Of a DNA stretch of 64,000 nucleotides, positions 23,216 through 33,705 are shown piece by piece. Position 1 is the first letter of the stretch; every line of letters starts with the position of its first letter. The notes beneath the pieces were generated by a model that did no database searches, was not told the origin of the DNA, and saw only the letters and a program-made list of their open reading frames with translations. Source of the DNA: Vanessa cardui (taxonomy: Eukaryota; Arthropoda; Insecta; Lepidoptera; Nymphalidae); assembly GCF_905220365.1 (NCBI RefSeq), contig NC_061143.1, positions 3,968,001 through 4,032,000 of the forward strand. Reading direction: 5' to 3'. A program made the position numbers and the translations under genes.

Positions 23216-23349
23216 TATCTGATGTGAGAGAATCAGGCAGACCTGTACTTTCCTCTAGCCGACGTTAATAAAGAAGGCTAGTAATGTATGTTGTAACTAT
23301 GTCTCAGTATTACTGTTTATTAAATGTATTATCATCATATGGTCTGTTT

Positions 23350-23403
23350 TTTTGGTAACAATTTATTATGTAGGTTTGGTAACAATTTGTTAATTAGGTA
23401 ACA
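23350..23403. repeat. Imperfect tandem duplication of about 25 bp
   Basis: TTTGGTAACAATTTATTATG is followed directly by TTTGGTAACAATTTGTTAAT and then by another GGTAAC. This is a local duplication of unknown origin. Confidence 0.6.
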
Positions 23404-23459
23404 TAGTTAATAAGGCTTACATTTTCATTGAAGAAATAGTTCTCGTTCACGATTTATCT

Positions 23460-23645
23460 TCCGTGTAAATTGGGGTCAGTGTTAAATGGCCAGGCCCAAG
23501 AGAACCAATTGCGCATAGCAGATATATGTTGCACAAATGCGTCCAAATACAATTGTGCTGTGTACTCGTAAGTGATAAGGCAAATCCAATTCTAAAAGGT
23601 TCAGACACAGAATAAACGACAAACCATGCAGCAAGGCAGGAGCAT
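23460..23645 (+). repeat. Rep-J copy
   Basis: Contains GTTAAATGGCCAGGCCC, AGAGAACCAATTGCGCATAG and CAGATATATGTTGCACAA. I recognise this from other lepidopteran genomes as a dispersed repeat. Its class is not clear to me. Two overlapping minus-strand frames here are not genes. Confidence 0.55.
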
Positions 23646-24485
23646 AAACACATTTCCGTTTATTCAAAAAACTGGTCTATTGAAGATATTTTGGTTGAAA
23701 AATCTATGAAGGTTTTGTACTAGGATATAGAGCTAGGCTCTCGGAATCCGCAAGCAAGCTACCGTTCAAATATAGTTATTTTAAATTATTATTTATTATA
23801 TATATTATTTGCGAGATTGTGAAATATCGAAAGATGTGGAACTGTAATATAACTGTTTACAATTTAACGCATTATTTTTCGATAGATAAAGTCTATCCAG
23901 CGTACTTTAGTCAAATTATGAACACTAGCCTAACTAAGCCGAAATTTCAAAAACTATCGAAATTTTTGATGGTTTTTTTTCAGAGATTCATTTTCAATTT
24001 CACGAGATAGATAACAATCTAACGGTATTAACAATTCAATGGTGATATATATACAATGATGGGGAGGTAATATGTCTACCCCCATTTAGTTTCTTACACA
24101 TTATCTACCCTTCATTCACACGTCACAGCAACTTCAATAATCTTCACTGAATTTCATAAGCTAATTCTCTACACCCTGTCATATTCGTCATTCATACGAC
24201 AGTGATTAATGATATGACAAATTCAAACGATTACGACCTTTGACACCATGGTATTAAGGGAGATTTAGCTGTGACAACGTCAGAAGGGTTGATAAATTAT
24301 AAGTTTAAGATGTAAATATACATTTTGAATGAATCATCTTTATAATTGAGTTTTAATAATCTTTGGATGAGTTTCTTCTTCGTTGTTTTATGTTTGTATA
24401 AATATTATATAATCAGAGTCAATTCACATATGCTGTTAACATCTTGTTTATGTACGAACATTTTGTTTTTGCCTAATATTTGTCG
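23646..24485. other. AT-rich DNA, nothing assigned
   Basis: A pyrimidine-run acceptor-like site (GGTTTTTTTTCAG) occurs at 23970-23982, without supporting exon structure. Confidence 0.4.
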
Positions 24486-24605
24486 TCCGTACTTTCGCTT
24501 GCATTTTAGGACATGCCCTAAACTCGTCAGTTGTGAAGCATAAAAAACTGTATCACTTTTCTTGAAGTTCAAGCATGCTTCATACAAAATTTCTGAAATA
24601 CTTTG
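24486..24605 (-). repeat. Rep-E fragment
   Basis: CGTACTTTCGCTTGCATTTT, TTCTTGAAGTTCAAGCATGC and TTCATACAAAATTTC match reversed Rep-E. The CTGTCTG end is missing. Confidence 0.6.
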
Positions 24606-25095
24606 GCAGTGTGAGTGATAATTTCCTTCCTTTTCCTTTCGCGTGTATAATTTTTTTTAGTTTTAGTAGTTATTTCATTGCACAACACATGAAAACGATA
24701 CGATAAATAAGGGCAAAGGCGGTCTTATCGCATATAGCGATCTATCACAAACAACCATTGGTAATAGAAGATTAGAACGAAAAAAGGTAAATAAGAATCT
24801 ATTTCTAGAGAAATAATATATAATATTAGTATAGATCGCGTTTATAATACTATAACTTAACTTATGCGAAACAGACGCAGCAAACGCGAAGGATACTTTT
24901 TAAAAGGAATAATTGTTCTCCATTTTGGCAACATTGATTATCTGCAATTGTTCGTATAGTTAAATTTTATAGCCCAACAGTTTCTCAATGATTGCACTAT
25001 CTAACACTTAAATCATATTCCAAATCCGACCAATATTTCTGGAGATTAGCGCGTGTAATTAAACACACAAATAACCTTTTCAGCCATTTAATCTA
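24606..25095. other. AT-rich DNA, nothing assigned
   Basis: No recognised content. Confidence 0.5.
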
Positions 25096-25290
25096 TACCA
25101 TAAATAAACGTGAAAGTAACCCTGTCTGTCTGTTTGTCTGGCGCTCTTTCACGTACAAATCAATGAAACGAATCTGATTAAATTTGGTGTGAAGCAAACT
25201 TGAACTCTAAGAAAGAACAAAGGCTACTTTTTTGCCTAACATATCATAACCAACCACAAAAAACCCAAGCGAATACGCAGCGACATATCA
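25096..25290 (+). repeat. Rep-E copy
   Basis: GAAAGTAACCCTGTCTGTCTG, GCGCTCTTTCACG, GTGTGAAGCAAACTTGAAC, and TTTTTTGCCTAACATATC follow the family order. It ends near AACCCAAGCGAATACGC. Confidence 0.8.
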
Positions 25291-25753
25291 GTATATATGA
25301 TTAATGAAAACCCAGGACTCAATGGCTACGCCATAAAGCCTCTTTATCATAGTACCTCAATCAAAGTAAGAGGTCATATATGATATGTAGATTTAATAAA
25401 CATACTTCATCAAAGGATACACAATAAATCCTGCTATCAGAAATTGAATATGAAAAAAATGGTTTTACATCTAGAAAACTGTTCCCATTTTACTTATAAA
25501 ACAAGGATATTGAACTTTATTTCAAAGGTATTATGATTGAATTTCACAGTTGAGCGTAAAGGTATTCCGAGATTTCCCATTTTTCACGACGATCGCTCAT
25601 TGATTCCTGGTTTTTTTTAGAGTGTAATATTAGTCATTTTCAAGTGACATTTGTGTCAGAGATTCTTACACAATTCGATCTCGTGGTGTTGCCACTGTAC
25701 CATTTTATAACAAAATTTGTTTGTATGTAGTTATTAATCTATGGAGATATGAG
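25291..25753. other. AT-rich DNA upstream of LINE-K
   Basis: Part of this may be decayed LINE-K coding sequence, but no reading frame can be followed through it. Confidence 0.4.
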
Positions 25754-25843
25754 AAATTCAAATCGTTTGTAAAAAATACCTTGGTAAAAAAAGGATATTA
25801 TTCGATACAAGATTTTATAGATGATAAAAAAGCGTGGAGTTAA
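25754..25843 (+). pseudogene. LINE-K reverse-transcriptase C-terminal remnant
   Basis: Thirty codons including the stop. The frame reads KFKSFVKNTLVKKGYYSIQD and then a DD-containing end closing with AWS before TAA. The motif K-x-G-Y-Y-S-I-x-D-F is the typical extreme C-terminus of this LINE group. It is only the last piece of the polymerase, with no catalytic motif. Confidence 0.8.
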
Positions 25844-26065
25844 TACCTGTTAACTTCCAAGCAGGATATATTAATTTAAATAATTGTATTAACTAACATG
25901 ACTTTGTATTTTTTAAATGTTGAAAAAGAGTAACTACTGAGTGTCTTGCCGGTTCGTCTCGGTAGAATCTACTTTCCGATCCGGTGGTAACTTCACTTAA
26001 TTGTAAAATGACGATTCAAAAGTGCTTGTAAAAGCCTGCTTGAATAAAGTTTATTTTGATTTGAT
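25754..26065 (+). mobile_element. LINE-K 3' end (Jockey-like LINE)
   Basis: The reverse-transcriptase C-terminus (25754-25843) is followed by a 3' UTR: TACCTGTTAACTTCC, AACATGACTTTGTATTTTT, GTTGAAAAAGAGTAACTAC, CGGTAGAATCTACTTTCCG, AAAAGTGCTTGTAAAAGCC. It ends GAATAAAGTTTATTTTGATT. The 5' end is lost, as usual for target-primed insertion. Jockey-like assignment rests on similarity of the C-terminus to lepidopteran jockey-type proteins as I remember them. Confidence 0.85.
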
Positions 26066-26084
26066 ACAAGTCTAATTCATTTTT

Positions 26085-26172
26085 TAATCTTTAAATACTA
26101 CATTACTCCTGATTACTACGGGGTGTAAATTATATTATATGAGATTTTATTTCTTAATAAATTATTCCTGTG
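26085..26172 (+). repeat. Rep-I copy
   Basis: GGGGTGTAAATTATATT and GATTTTATTTCTTAATAAATT are shared with 9930-10012. Confidence 0.45.
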
Positions 26173-26518
26173 TATGGTTGGTGCGTTTATATGAGTGAAA
26201 GATCAATAAGAATGATATATGAGGACAATTTGTATAATACTTCTTCTATAAAAACTCACTAGTTTAAGGAGCAGATCCAAACTCAATCAGCCTGTATTTG
26301 TTAAAACTTGAGATAATTTAACTACAACCATTTGTAATGTACAAAATGTATTAGTACGTTTTATTTGGTTCTGTAAATGTAATAAGGAGCTGACAATTAC
26401 CTGCTGAATAAAAAATTTCAACGTTTTTGGAGGAAGTTTAGGATGTAATCATTGCCACGGTCGAATGAAGGTTTGCTAAACACAGCATTCCTTACGATGT
26501 TTACGTCAGAGCCGACCA
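26173..26518. other. AT-rich DNA, nothing assigned
   Basis: No recognised content. Confidence 0.5.
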
Positions 26519-26609
26519 AGAAACACAAGTTAATCAAAAAGTAACAGGCGTGAACCCATATTCTTCGATAGACATTTAATCGTTCGCACCACTAAACCAT
26601 CTCGACTCA
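26519..26609 (-). mobile_element. SINE-A head, decayed
   Basis: AGAAACACAAGTTAATC, GCGTGAACCCATATTC and CACCACTAAACCATCTCGAC align with the reversed 5' part of SINE-A. Confidence 0.55.
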
Positions 26610-26689
26610 AATAAACAAATACATAACGTTTAGAAATGTTTTCCATAAATTGCAATAAATTTCCAATTCACTCATAAAATATTGCGTCT

Positions 26690-26960
26690 ACTCTCATTTA
26701 ATCCCGCCAGCGTGACACGTAAAAGTAGTCCGTGTCCCGCGAGATTCGTCACAGTAATACAGTAATGAAAGCGGGCGTTTACCCGAAAAATCCCGACTAA
26801 CCTAATACAGGTTAGCCGGGACGCTGGAGGCAATTACAAAAATTAACACTACGCCCCCTCGCAATCCCGCAAATGATTCCGCGCGATACTTATTAGATTC
26901 CCCCGGGACGGCCGCCATTGTTAATCACTGAGATTATGGAAGCCCGCGATCTTGTCCCGG
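26690..26960. other. GC-rich island with CCGGGA motifs
   Basis: Much less AT-rich than its surroundings. Carries TAATCCCGCCAGCGTGACAC, GGTTAGCCGGGACGCTGG, CCCCCGGGACGGCCGCC and CTTGTCCCGGATTATACGCC. No long open frame crosses it and it matches no family here. It could be a regulatory or conserved non-coding element, or an unrecognised repeat. Confidence 0.4.
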
Positions 26961-27653
26961 ATTATACGCCAGCTATCTTAAGATGTCTTATTTATTGAGA
27001 TGGCTTATATTTAGGTAATTTTGGTAAATTATTTTGATTGAACCAAAATCAAATTTCATTGAAATTGGCTCTTGAAAGGGCTTACTCTTCTATTCTAACA
27101 TTTAAAGGAAAAAAATAATCTTATAAACAATTGGTATGTTACTAAAAAGATACGTTACCGAACGCAATACCTACTTAGATTAAGTCTGTTTAATCATTCA
27201 TATACCTATAATAGTATATATTCTTTACGTATGAAACTCGACGAATATATATAAAATTAAATTCGTATTAAAAAAATTCCAAATTTAAAATAAAATTTTA
27301 CAAGATCATTAAAAACATACTGCCTGCCACGAAAATTTTCTACCTAAAATTATTTCTTGGCGCAAACAATTTAATAGGTACGTAAACTTTTCGTACCGTA
27401 ATGTCCACAGGGCTAGTAACTCGACGCGAGACAGACGTCCAGACAGAATATCTTGCAGTTTATAACCTTAGTTAAACAATTGCTTATTTATATATTCTTG
27501 AGTCAAAACTAGAACTAGTTAACTATTCAGTTCTAATAGAGACTCAATTTGTTTTAACTTTCATTGTCTATGTTAATAATCAATGCAGATCTACCTGTTG
27601 GTTAATGGGCACTCTGGTGAATGGACACTATAAAAATGTCTATATTACACCAT
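26961..27653. other. AT-rich DNA, nothing assigned
   Basis: No recognised content. Confidence 0.5.
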
Positions 27654-27947
27654 CAACAACAACAACAGGCTGTAAATTCCCACTGCTTTGCTAAAGGCCT
27701 CCTCTCCCTTTGAGGAGAAGTTTTGGAACATATTCCACCACGCTGTTCCAATGCGGGTTGGTGGAATACAAATGTGGCAGAATTTCTATGAAATTTGTGA
27801 CATGCAGGTTTCCTCACGATGTTTTCTTTCACCGTTGAGCACGAGATGAATTATAAAGACAAATTAAGCACATGAATCAGCGGTGCTTGCCTGGGTTTGA
27901 ACCCGCAATCATCGGTTAAAATGCACGCGTTCTAACCACTGGGCCAT
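27654..27947 (-). mobile_element. SINE-A, full length, GTT-tail type
   Basis: CAACAACAACAACAGGCTG, CCTTTGAGGAGAAG, CACGCTGTTCCAATGCGGGT, CACCGTTGAGCACGAGATG, ATCAGCGGTGCTTGCC, GGTTTGAACCC and CACTGGGCCAT are all present. The outer few bases of the head and a clear TSD are not. Confidence 0.95.
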
Positions 27948-28012
27948 AGTTCTAAACAATATTGAGAACCTGACTTAATAGTTCCTTGTATGTACTTTAT
28001 ATACATATTGGT

Positions 28013-28280
28013 GTACTAGCTGTGCCCACGACCTTTAACGCGTTTGAAATTAACAAAAAAAATTATAGTCTAAGTTACTCCTTATTATATCAGTTATCTG
28101 CATGTGAAAGTCCCGTCAAAATCGGTCCAGCCGTTCCAGAGATCAGTCGGAACAAACAGACAAAAATTGTAATAAATGTTATTTAGCTATATGTACCATG
28201 TACATGCATATGCATTGAGTAAAAATGAGCTATTTTATAATTAAAAACAGACACTCCAATTTCATTACATGTACTAGATT
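28013..28280 (+). repeat. Rep-G copy
   Basis: TACTAGCTGTGCCCACGACC, CTCCTTATTATATCAG, AAAATCGGTCCAGCCG, CGGAACAAACAGAC, CACTCCAATTTCATTAC and GTACTAGATT. Full length. Confidence 0.88.
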
Positions 28281-28333
28281 AACGCACACTGATGTTGTAA
28301 AGAAAATAACTAACTTATTATTTTTTGTTACAG

Positions 28334-28385
28334 GTAAGACACGCAATAATCATAATAATGTGCATCATTCAAATTTATATTGGAG
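28334..28385 (+). other. Candidate short exon between splice-like sites
   Basis: Preceded by TTATTATTTTTTGTTACAG (ending 28333), a good 3' splice site. Followed by GTAAGTTTTAG (from 28386), a good 5' splice site. Two of three frames are open across the 52 bp. One frame contains ATG at 28358 (MCIIQIYIG), so it could be a start-codon exon. No family match and no transcript evidence, so it may be chance. Confidence 0.2.
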
Positions 28386-28436
28386 GTAAGTTTTAGAAGT
28401 ATAACAATAAAGTTCAAAATACCATGAAATAATTCA

Positions 28437-28842
28437 AACTCAAACTCAAAGTCAAAAGTCAAATAACTTTATTCAATATAGAAGTATTACACTTTCTTAT
28501 TGATGGTCAATAGAAACAGTACCACCGGTTGTGAAAAGAAAATACCCTGACTCTGCGGGTTTTTTTTTCGTTTTTCGTTTCGTTGCGATCGTTTCATTCC
28601 CAAGGTGTGCTATCGATCATAAACTCATTAATTGTATAATAACTTTTTGGACACAAGCGTTCCTTAACATTTTTTTCTTTTAATTTGGCAACAGAGGCAT
28701 TTTGAATGCTTTCTGGGATCCTGTTGTAAACCCGTATACATTGCCCCACAAAGGAGTTACTGACTCTATGCAGTCGAGTAACAGAAGTAACAAGTTTGTG
28801 TTTGTTGCTTGTACCAATGCTATGAGTATCACATTTTCTCAT
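28437..28842 (-). mobile_element. LINE-L 3' end (Jockey-like LINE)
   Basis: Minus-strand element with a C-terminal reverse-transcriptase frame (28594-28842), followed by a 3' UTR with TTGACCATCAATAAGAAAGTG and a TTGAATAAAGTTATTTGAC end. The simple-repeat tail reads GACTTTGAGTTTGAGTTTG. It is related to LINE-K in protein but has a different UTR. Other tails of this family lie at 38876-39007 and 39335-39551. Confidence 0.85.
28594..28842 (-). pseudogene. LINE-L reverse-transcriptase C-terminal remnant
   Basis: An 82-codon intact frame. Key stretches: TSNKHKLVTSVTRLHRVSNS, SFVGQCIRVYNRIPES, and SYYTINEF with the end DSTPWE. This is the C-terminal thumb-like tail seen in lepidopteran jockey-type LINEs (usual form RLHRV-x-N-SF-x-G followed by YN-x-IP). 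Catalytic RT motifs are not present, so it is a 5'-truncated copy. Confidence 0.85.
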
Positions 28843-30140
28843 GAAATCATTAATATTAACTTGTCAGTAAATCTTAATATTGTTGTCCAAACAATTTTCC
28901 TATTAAAACAGTGCTTATCTAATTTATTTTTACGGTAAACCCGCATTAACGAAAACAATTATTGAATTTGATTAACAATTACTGTAACCCTTATAAATCT
29001 GTGGTAGCATCGCGAAACCACATGATTTTAATTAAATTAATTAACGAAAACGTTTGCGCCGCGGTAACAAGGTATCCTGTTTGGTGCAAGACACGAATTT
29101 ATATAAATAAACGACATATACTTATGTATTTAATGTCTATTTACTGATTTTAACAACAGCGAACTCAATTCCTCAATTACTTTATTTTTTAATTAAGTAA
29201 ACGTAAATTACCTTCGCTTGCCTGCTAATGTCTTTTTTAATAAAACACAAAATGTTGTAACTATTTCTAGTGGGCGCCCATCGGTCGAAATTCGACCGTA
29301 ATTCATTGCAAATAAAATATGAATGGCCTTGATAAGATATAAAGAAAAAATGAGGTTCAACTTGTCACTAATACAATAAAAAAATGAAATGTAAAAGAAA
29401 ATGTCATTGATTTTAATTATTGATGTGAGTTGACATTGGCAGTATGAACGTAAACTATGTATGTTTCATATTAAATATTATGTATATAAAGGTGTGAGCT
29501 AAACATATAATAGTGTGTGTAATGTTTTTTTTTTTAATAAAAAGAATATCTTTCTGCACTCTATACATAAAATTTTATAGTGCCAAATTTCATACAGCCG
29601 CGTCTGTTTAGTTAATAATCGGTACAAATTTATTGCTTCACGTATTATATATATATTAAAAAAAACAATTATAATAGTTCACAGTATAAAGTTAGTCAGA
29701 TAAAAACTCCTTCCAATAAAAATGAATCTTCCAATAAAAAAAAATCCTCCTCAAAATAAAAACTTCCGTCGCTGTATGCCTGTAACTTGCTCCACAAAAA
29801 CCCCTTACTAATCCCCAAATAATAATAGGCGATGTAAATGCTTGTACGGTGTTACCAGCCCTATTCAAATTAACTTTGTACGCAAATATTTGCTGTTGGT
29901 ATTATGTTGAATTATAAAGTGCTTGTTCTCGCGTTAATTGTGTTTAATTTTGATTGTTTACTAGAGTGTGAATTAATATATTTATAATATAAAATATTTT
30001 TATTAAACATTTTACAAATACTGGTTGTAACGGTTGGTAATTAGCGTAGAATCAGCTACTGTATGTTACGGCTGATTACAATAGATGGCGCTATTTGATT
30101 AATCAATTCAAATCTAAATAGTAGTGAGGGTACTTTTTTT
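28843..30140. other. AT-rich DNA, nothing assigned
   Basis: A palindrome CGGTCGAAATTCGACCG sits at 29282-29298 after GTGGGCGCCCATC. The first 100 bp may be decayed LINE-L. No gene was recognised. Confidence 0.4.
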
Positions 30141-30395
30141 AAATAATAAATAAATAAATATGACACAACATCACATACATTACTCTGATCCCAATGTAAG
30201 TTGCTAAAGCACTTGTGTTACGGAACAGAAGTAATGATGGTACCATAAACACACCCATACCCAAGACGACATAGAAAACTAATGGTAATCTACATGTACT
30301 GGGCCGGGAATCGAACCAGGGACCTCGGGGTGGGGTACCCATGAAAACCGGCGTACACACCTCTCGACCACGGAAGTCGTCGTCGTCGTCGTCGG
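30141..30395 (-). mobile_element. SINE-B with GTC microsatellite at its head end
   Basis: ATAAATAAATAAATATGACA tail, CATTACTCTGATCCCAATG, AAGCACTTGTGTTACGG, B box CGGGAATCGAACC, A-box side CACCTCTCGACCACGG. It ends in GTCGTCGTCGTCGTCGTCGG (30377-30395), where the normal head has a single GTCG. Frames over it are artefacts. Confidence 0.92.
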
Positions 30396-30530
30396 TACTG
30401 AATAAAATCAAAACATACTTTATTTAAGAGGACTAATAGCACTTTTGAATCGCTGTTTTGAAATTCATATCCGGTTTGAACCGGCAAGAAACTTAGTAGT
30501 TTCATCATATAAAATCTTGAATAATATGAC
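30396..30530 (-). mobile_element. LINE-K 3' tail fragment
   Basis: TGAATAAAATCAAAAC, GCACTTTTGAATCGCTG, GGTTTGAACCGGCAAGAAAC and TTAGTAGTTTCATC match the reversed LINE-K UTR, abutting the SINE-B. Confidence 0.65.
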
Positions 30531-30920
30531 TTTCCAATGACTAATAAATTTATATATTTATTAATCATCTTATTGCATTAGATTACGTCGGGGCGTGATC
30601 GTATAGGTCCTTTAGGGCGTCATTGCTAGCCCAAAGGATCAAATTTCGAAGCGAAGTTCGCGCTGAACATTTATTAAGAAGCCTCATATATAAGTTAGCA
30701 AGTTTACCGGCCAGTCTTACTGTATTCCGTAGATCTACGATGCAGGAAGCATACTATATAATGTATTCGAGATGTTTCCATTGTATTCTGCTAGAAAGAC
30801 ACGACGAAAGGATACCTTAAAAAAAGTACCCAGACTATCAAATGTTGTTAGTTATCAGGTAGGTCAGATTTGGAAATATCAAGATATGGATATGATAATC
30901 TGTGCACTGAATACTCATGG
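30531..30920. other. Mixed-composition DNA, nothing assigned
   Basis: Positions 30585-30720 are less AT-rich and open in one plus frame (30623-30820, 65 codons) with no recognisable domain. Confidence 0.35.
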
Positions 30921-31122
30921 CGACTTCCGTGGTCGAGTTGTGTACATCGGTTTTCATGGATATGGCAGTCTGAGATCCCGGATTCGATTCCCGAGTCGAT
31001 GTCTAGGTGTTTGCGGTACATTCGTTACTTCTGATTTTCCATAACACAAGTGCTTTAGCTACTTACATTGGGATCAGAGCGCTGTATATGATGTTGTCCA
31101 ATAATAATAAATTATTTATTTA
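30921..31122 (+). mobile_element. SINE-B, internally deleted
   Basis: CGACTTCCGTGGTCGAG (A box), GGATTCGATTCCCGAG (B box), then a direct jump to TAGGTGTTTGCGG. TCTGATTTTCCATAACACAAG and TACTTACATTGGGATCAGAG follow, with a TTATTTATTTAAT tail. The segment GATTATCATTAGTTTTC is missing. Confidence 0.9.
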
Positions 31123-33279
31123 ATACTTCGTAGTTAAAACTGAATAGTGTTATAACTGTCATTTGTGTAGGAGTCAATAAACCTTTTACCCAATACGGTC
31201 TCAGTATTAAATAAAACTCGCCGTCACTCCCCGTCAACACGCTGCGCGCTGGCTTAATTTACCTACCACAAACTGACTAATATCCACGCTTTCATGGACT
31301 GCAAACCTGAAACGGTACACGCCATTTTGATCCTTAACACTTAATCGTAGATATCAAAATGATAAAACAACGAGAACAGCCTTTTATGTAACTGTATGGT
31401 TTTGTTATTGAATTTTCCGGTACTGAAGTGAATGGAATTTTGGGTTCTGTAAAATCCATGTATACCACTGGTTCTGGGTGGTTCTGTTTGACGTCACTTT
31501 GGTATGGAAATGCAATGTGTTACATTTGATGACGTCATTAATACACTTAATAATTCGTCGGGGTATTTGTCTTTATATTCAGACATCAACTTAAAAAAAA
31601 TATATTAAACTGTATATTTGTAATATTTTCTCGAACAATAATTTGTTTAATTTTCTATTAAAATTTTCTTTTATTTTTTTATTTCCTACGTTAAAGTTTC
31701 ACATAAAACAATCGCAAATGATTTGCGGTGATTCCTGAATCGGTTTCATTTGCTCAACGCACTGAACGTACGAGTGAATGGATCAATTATTGAACGAACG
31801 AACGGACTGATAATTGTTTGAATGAGGGTAATTAATTCACGGCTGAACAGTATCGAGTGATTCTGAAATGTATTAAACATTTTACATTTGTTTTAACGTT
31901 ATGAATATTATATAATTTATTGTTCATTTTATTTTATTTGCTTATTTAACTGTGTGTGTATTGTAATAATCGATCGTTCGAATTCGAATGAATTCGAAAT
32001 TCAAAACTAAATTTTAAATTAAGAATCACGCGTGAAACTTTTTTTTTTATTTGTGGGAGCTGAATAAAGTTAGTATAAGGTCGTTCAACTAGCCTTTTAA
32101 TCAAATATTCACGCGATGTTGGAACTGTCAGTGAGTCCTGTAATATGGTGCCAACCACAGCAGCTTAGGTCTGAGGTACAACGGGTGTAGTTTATTTGTT
32201 TAAAATATTTAATTTAGCAATGATTCACTAATATTCTTGTTATTATATTTTATTTCATTTCTAATCCTTCACTTCGTTTTTTTCGATAATCTTACTATAA
32301 TTGTGTCTGCAGCTCGGATTGTAACATTGAAATTTTCCATCTAAAGAACTTTTTTTTTTTTCAACTTATTATAACGTTTGAAACTTCAGTTTTGGCTTTT
32401 ATTTTTTACTTTTATAGTTATTGTAGTTATGTATTGCTTTTTTACATTTATTCATGTTTCTGCCAATAAAAAAAATCTTTACGTAAAATATGATAAAATG
32501 GACATGTTATGTATGTAAAATATAAATGAAGACTCAAAAAACAGTAGCATATTACTCAATATTCCATGAACTCAGTGTGACACCATCCTCACTCTCGATA
32601 GGAATCAATCCAACCGGTATCACTAGAGTGATAATCGCACTTTAACCGCTGGCTACTGGCGGTAATAATTGTTCTAGTTGGCGGCAATAATAGCCGGATC
32701 AAACCTGATACGATTAATTGTGGTCTACATATCATGCCGCTATTTTAAAACGGATTCCAAAGTTCGATTGTTCTTTTTTTAAATTTTTGAAATGATTGAT
32801 TTTATATTCGAATGAAGAAGACAGTATTGCTTCTCTGGTTTTATTCTAAATAAGGTTCATTGTTAAAGCCGTAGGGTTTAAATTTGGTTATTATTTAATG
32901 CTTATGTTATTTTTTTAAAGGAATATGCTACAAATTTTGATGTAAATTTGAATCGTACTTGTAAACTGTACGATAAGAACAGACCATAAAGACGTCTCTA
33001 CATAGAATGAATTATAATAATTTAATTTTCAATATTTATTTTATTAAACAATATTTCATCAACTCATTCGAACTCAAATGCAGTTCATTCAACTATCTAA
33101 ATATCTACCTCTGTTTATTATAAATGAATGATATTGAATGAATGAATGATCTGTGTATATCACGCGTAAATGTTTATCTTAAACGATGTTAGGATACTTT
33201 CCTAAGGAATATTTACTCGTATCTTTCGAGTAATAAATTTCCTATAATGGACACGGGTTGGATTTTTGTCAGGACAACG
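31123..33279. other. AT-rich DNA with two CRE-like palindromes
   Basis: TGACGTCA occurs at 31489-31496 and 31530-31537. Around 31975-31995 there is a TTCGAATTCGAATG palindromic tract. No gene or recognised transposon over about 2.1 kb, apart from a doubtful tRNA-like scrap near 32600. Confidence 0.4.
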
Positions 33280-33356
33280 AATGAGATTAACCTGTCCGCA
33301 ACCCGGATTACCGTGACGCGGGACGCCGGGACGCCGGGATTCCGGGACAAGTGTAT
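33280..33356. other. GC-rich island of GGGACGCC repeats
   Basis: GCGGGACGCCGGGACGCCGG followed by GATTCCGGGACAAG gives four close CGGGAC/CGGGAT units on the plus strand in otherwise AT-rich DNA. It shares the CCGGGAC word with the island at 26690-26960. Confidence 0.45.
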
Positions 33357-33589
33357 TGTTAGTGGTAATTTGTCTTCTAATTGTTTTGTTGTGATTTTAT
33401 TGGGCAACATTTTTTTTAAAATATTCAAAATTGGAACGAATTCGAATTGATTTTTTTTTTCACGTTCGGATAATATTATGCAATAAAATGATTTAAAAAG
33501 TTTATATATTATCAGAACTGAAACTAATTTTAAACTTACAAAACTAATTTCTTAGTAAGTCGACGATGTCTTTCATTTGAGACAAACTT
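33357..33589. other. AT-rich DNA, nothing assigned
   Basis: No recognised content. Confidence 0.5.
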
Positions 33590-33705
33590 TGTTTCTTGTT
33601 GGTTTTTCTCGGTAGAATCTACGTTGCGGTGTTAGTTTTATGACAGCTTTACGTTGAATTTAATTTTATAGCATTTTTGAGCCTAATTGAATGAAGTCTT
33701 AATTA
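33590..33705 (+). mobile_element. LINE-K 3' UTR, decayed
   Basis: TTTCTCGGTAGAATCTACG, AGCATTTTTGAGCC and TTGAATGAAGTC follow the LINE-K UTR order (CGGTAGAATCTAC, AAAGTGCTTGTAAAAGCC, TTGAATAAAG). Confidence 0.5.

Noticed and set aside
30139..30568. Two open frames of about 90 codons
   Set aside because: They translate SINE-B and the LINE-K tail in minus orientation.
31975..32000. TTCGAATTCGAATG palindromic tract as a functional operator
   Set aside because: Short self-complementary words of this kind arise easily in AT-rich DNA, and no conserved context was seen.
32572..32680. Possible tRNA-like sequence on the minus strand
   Set aside because: The B-box-like GGTTGGATTGATTCC is poor and no cloverleaf could be built by eye.
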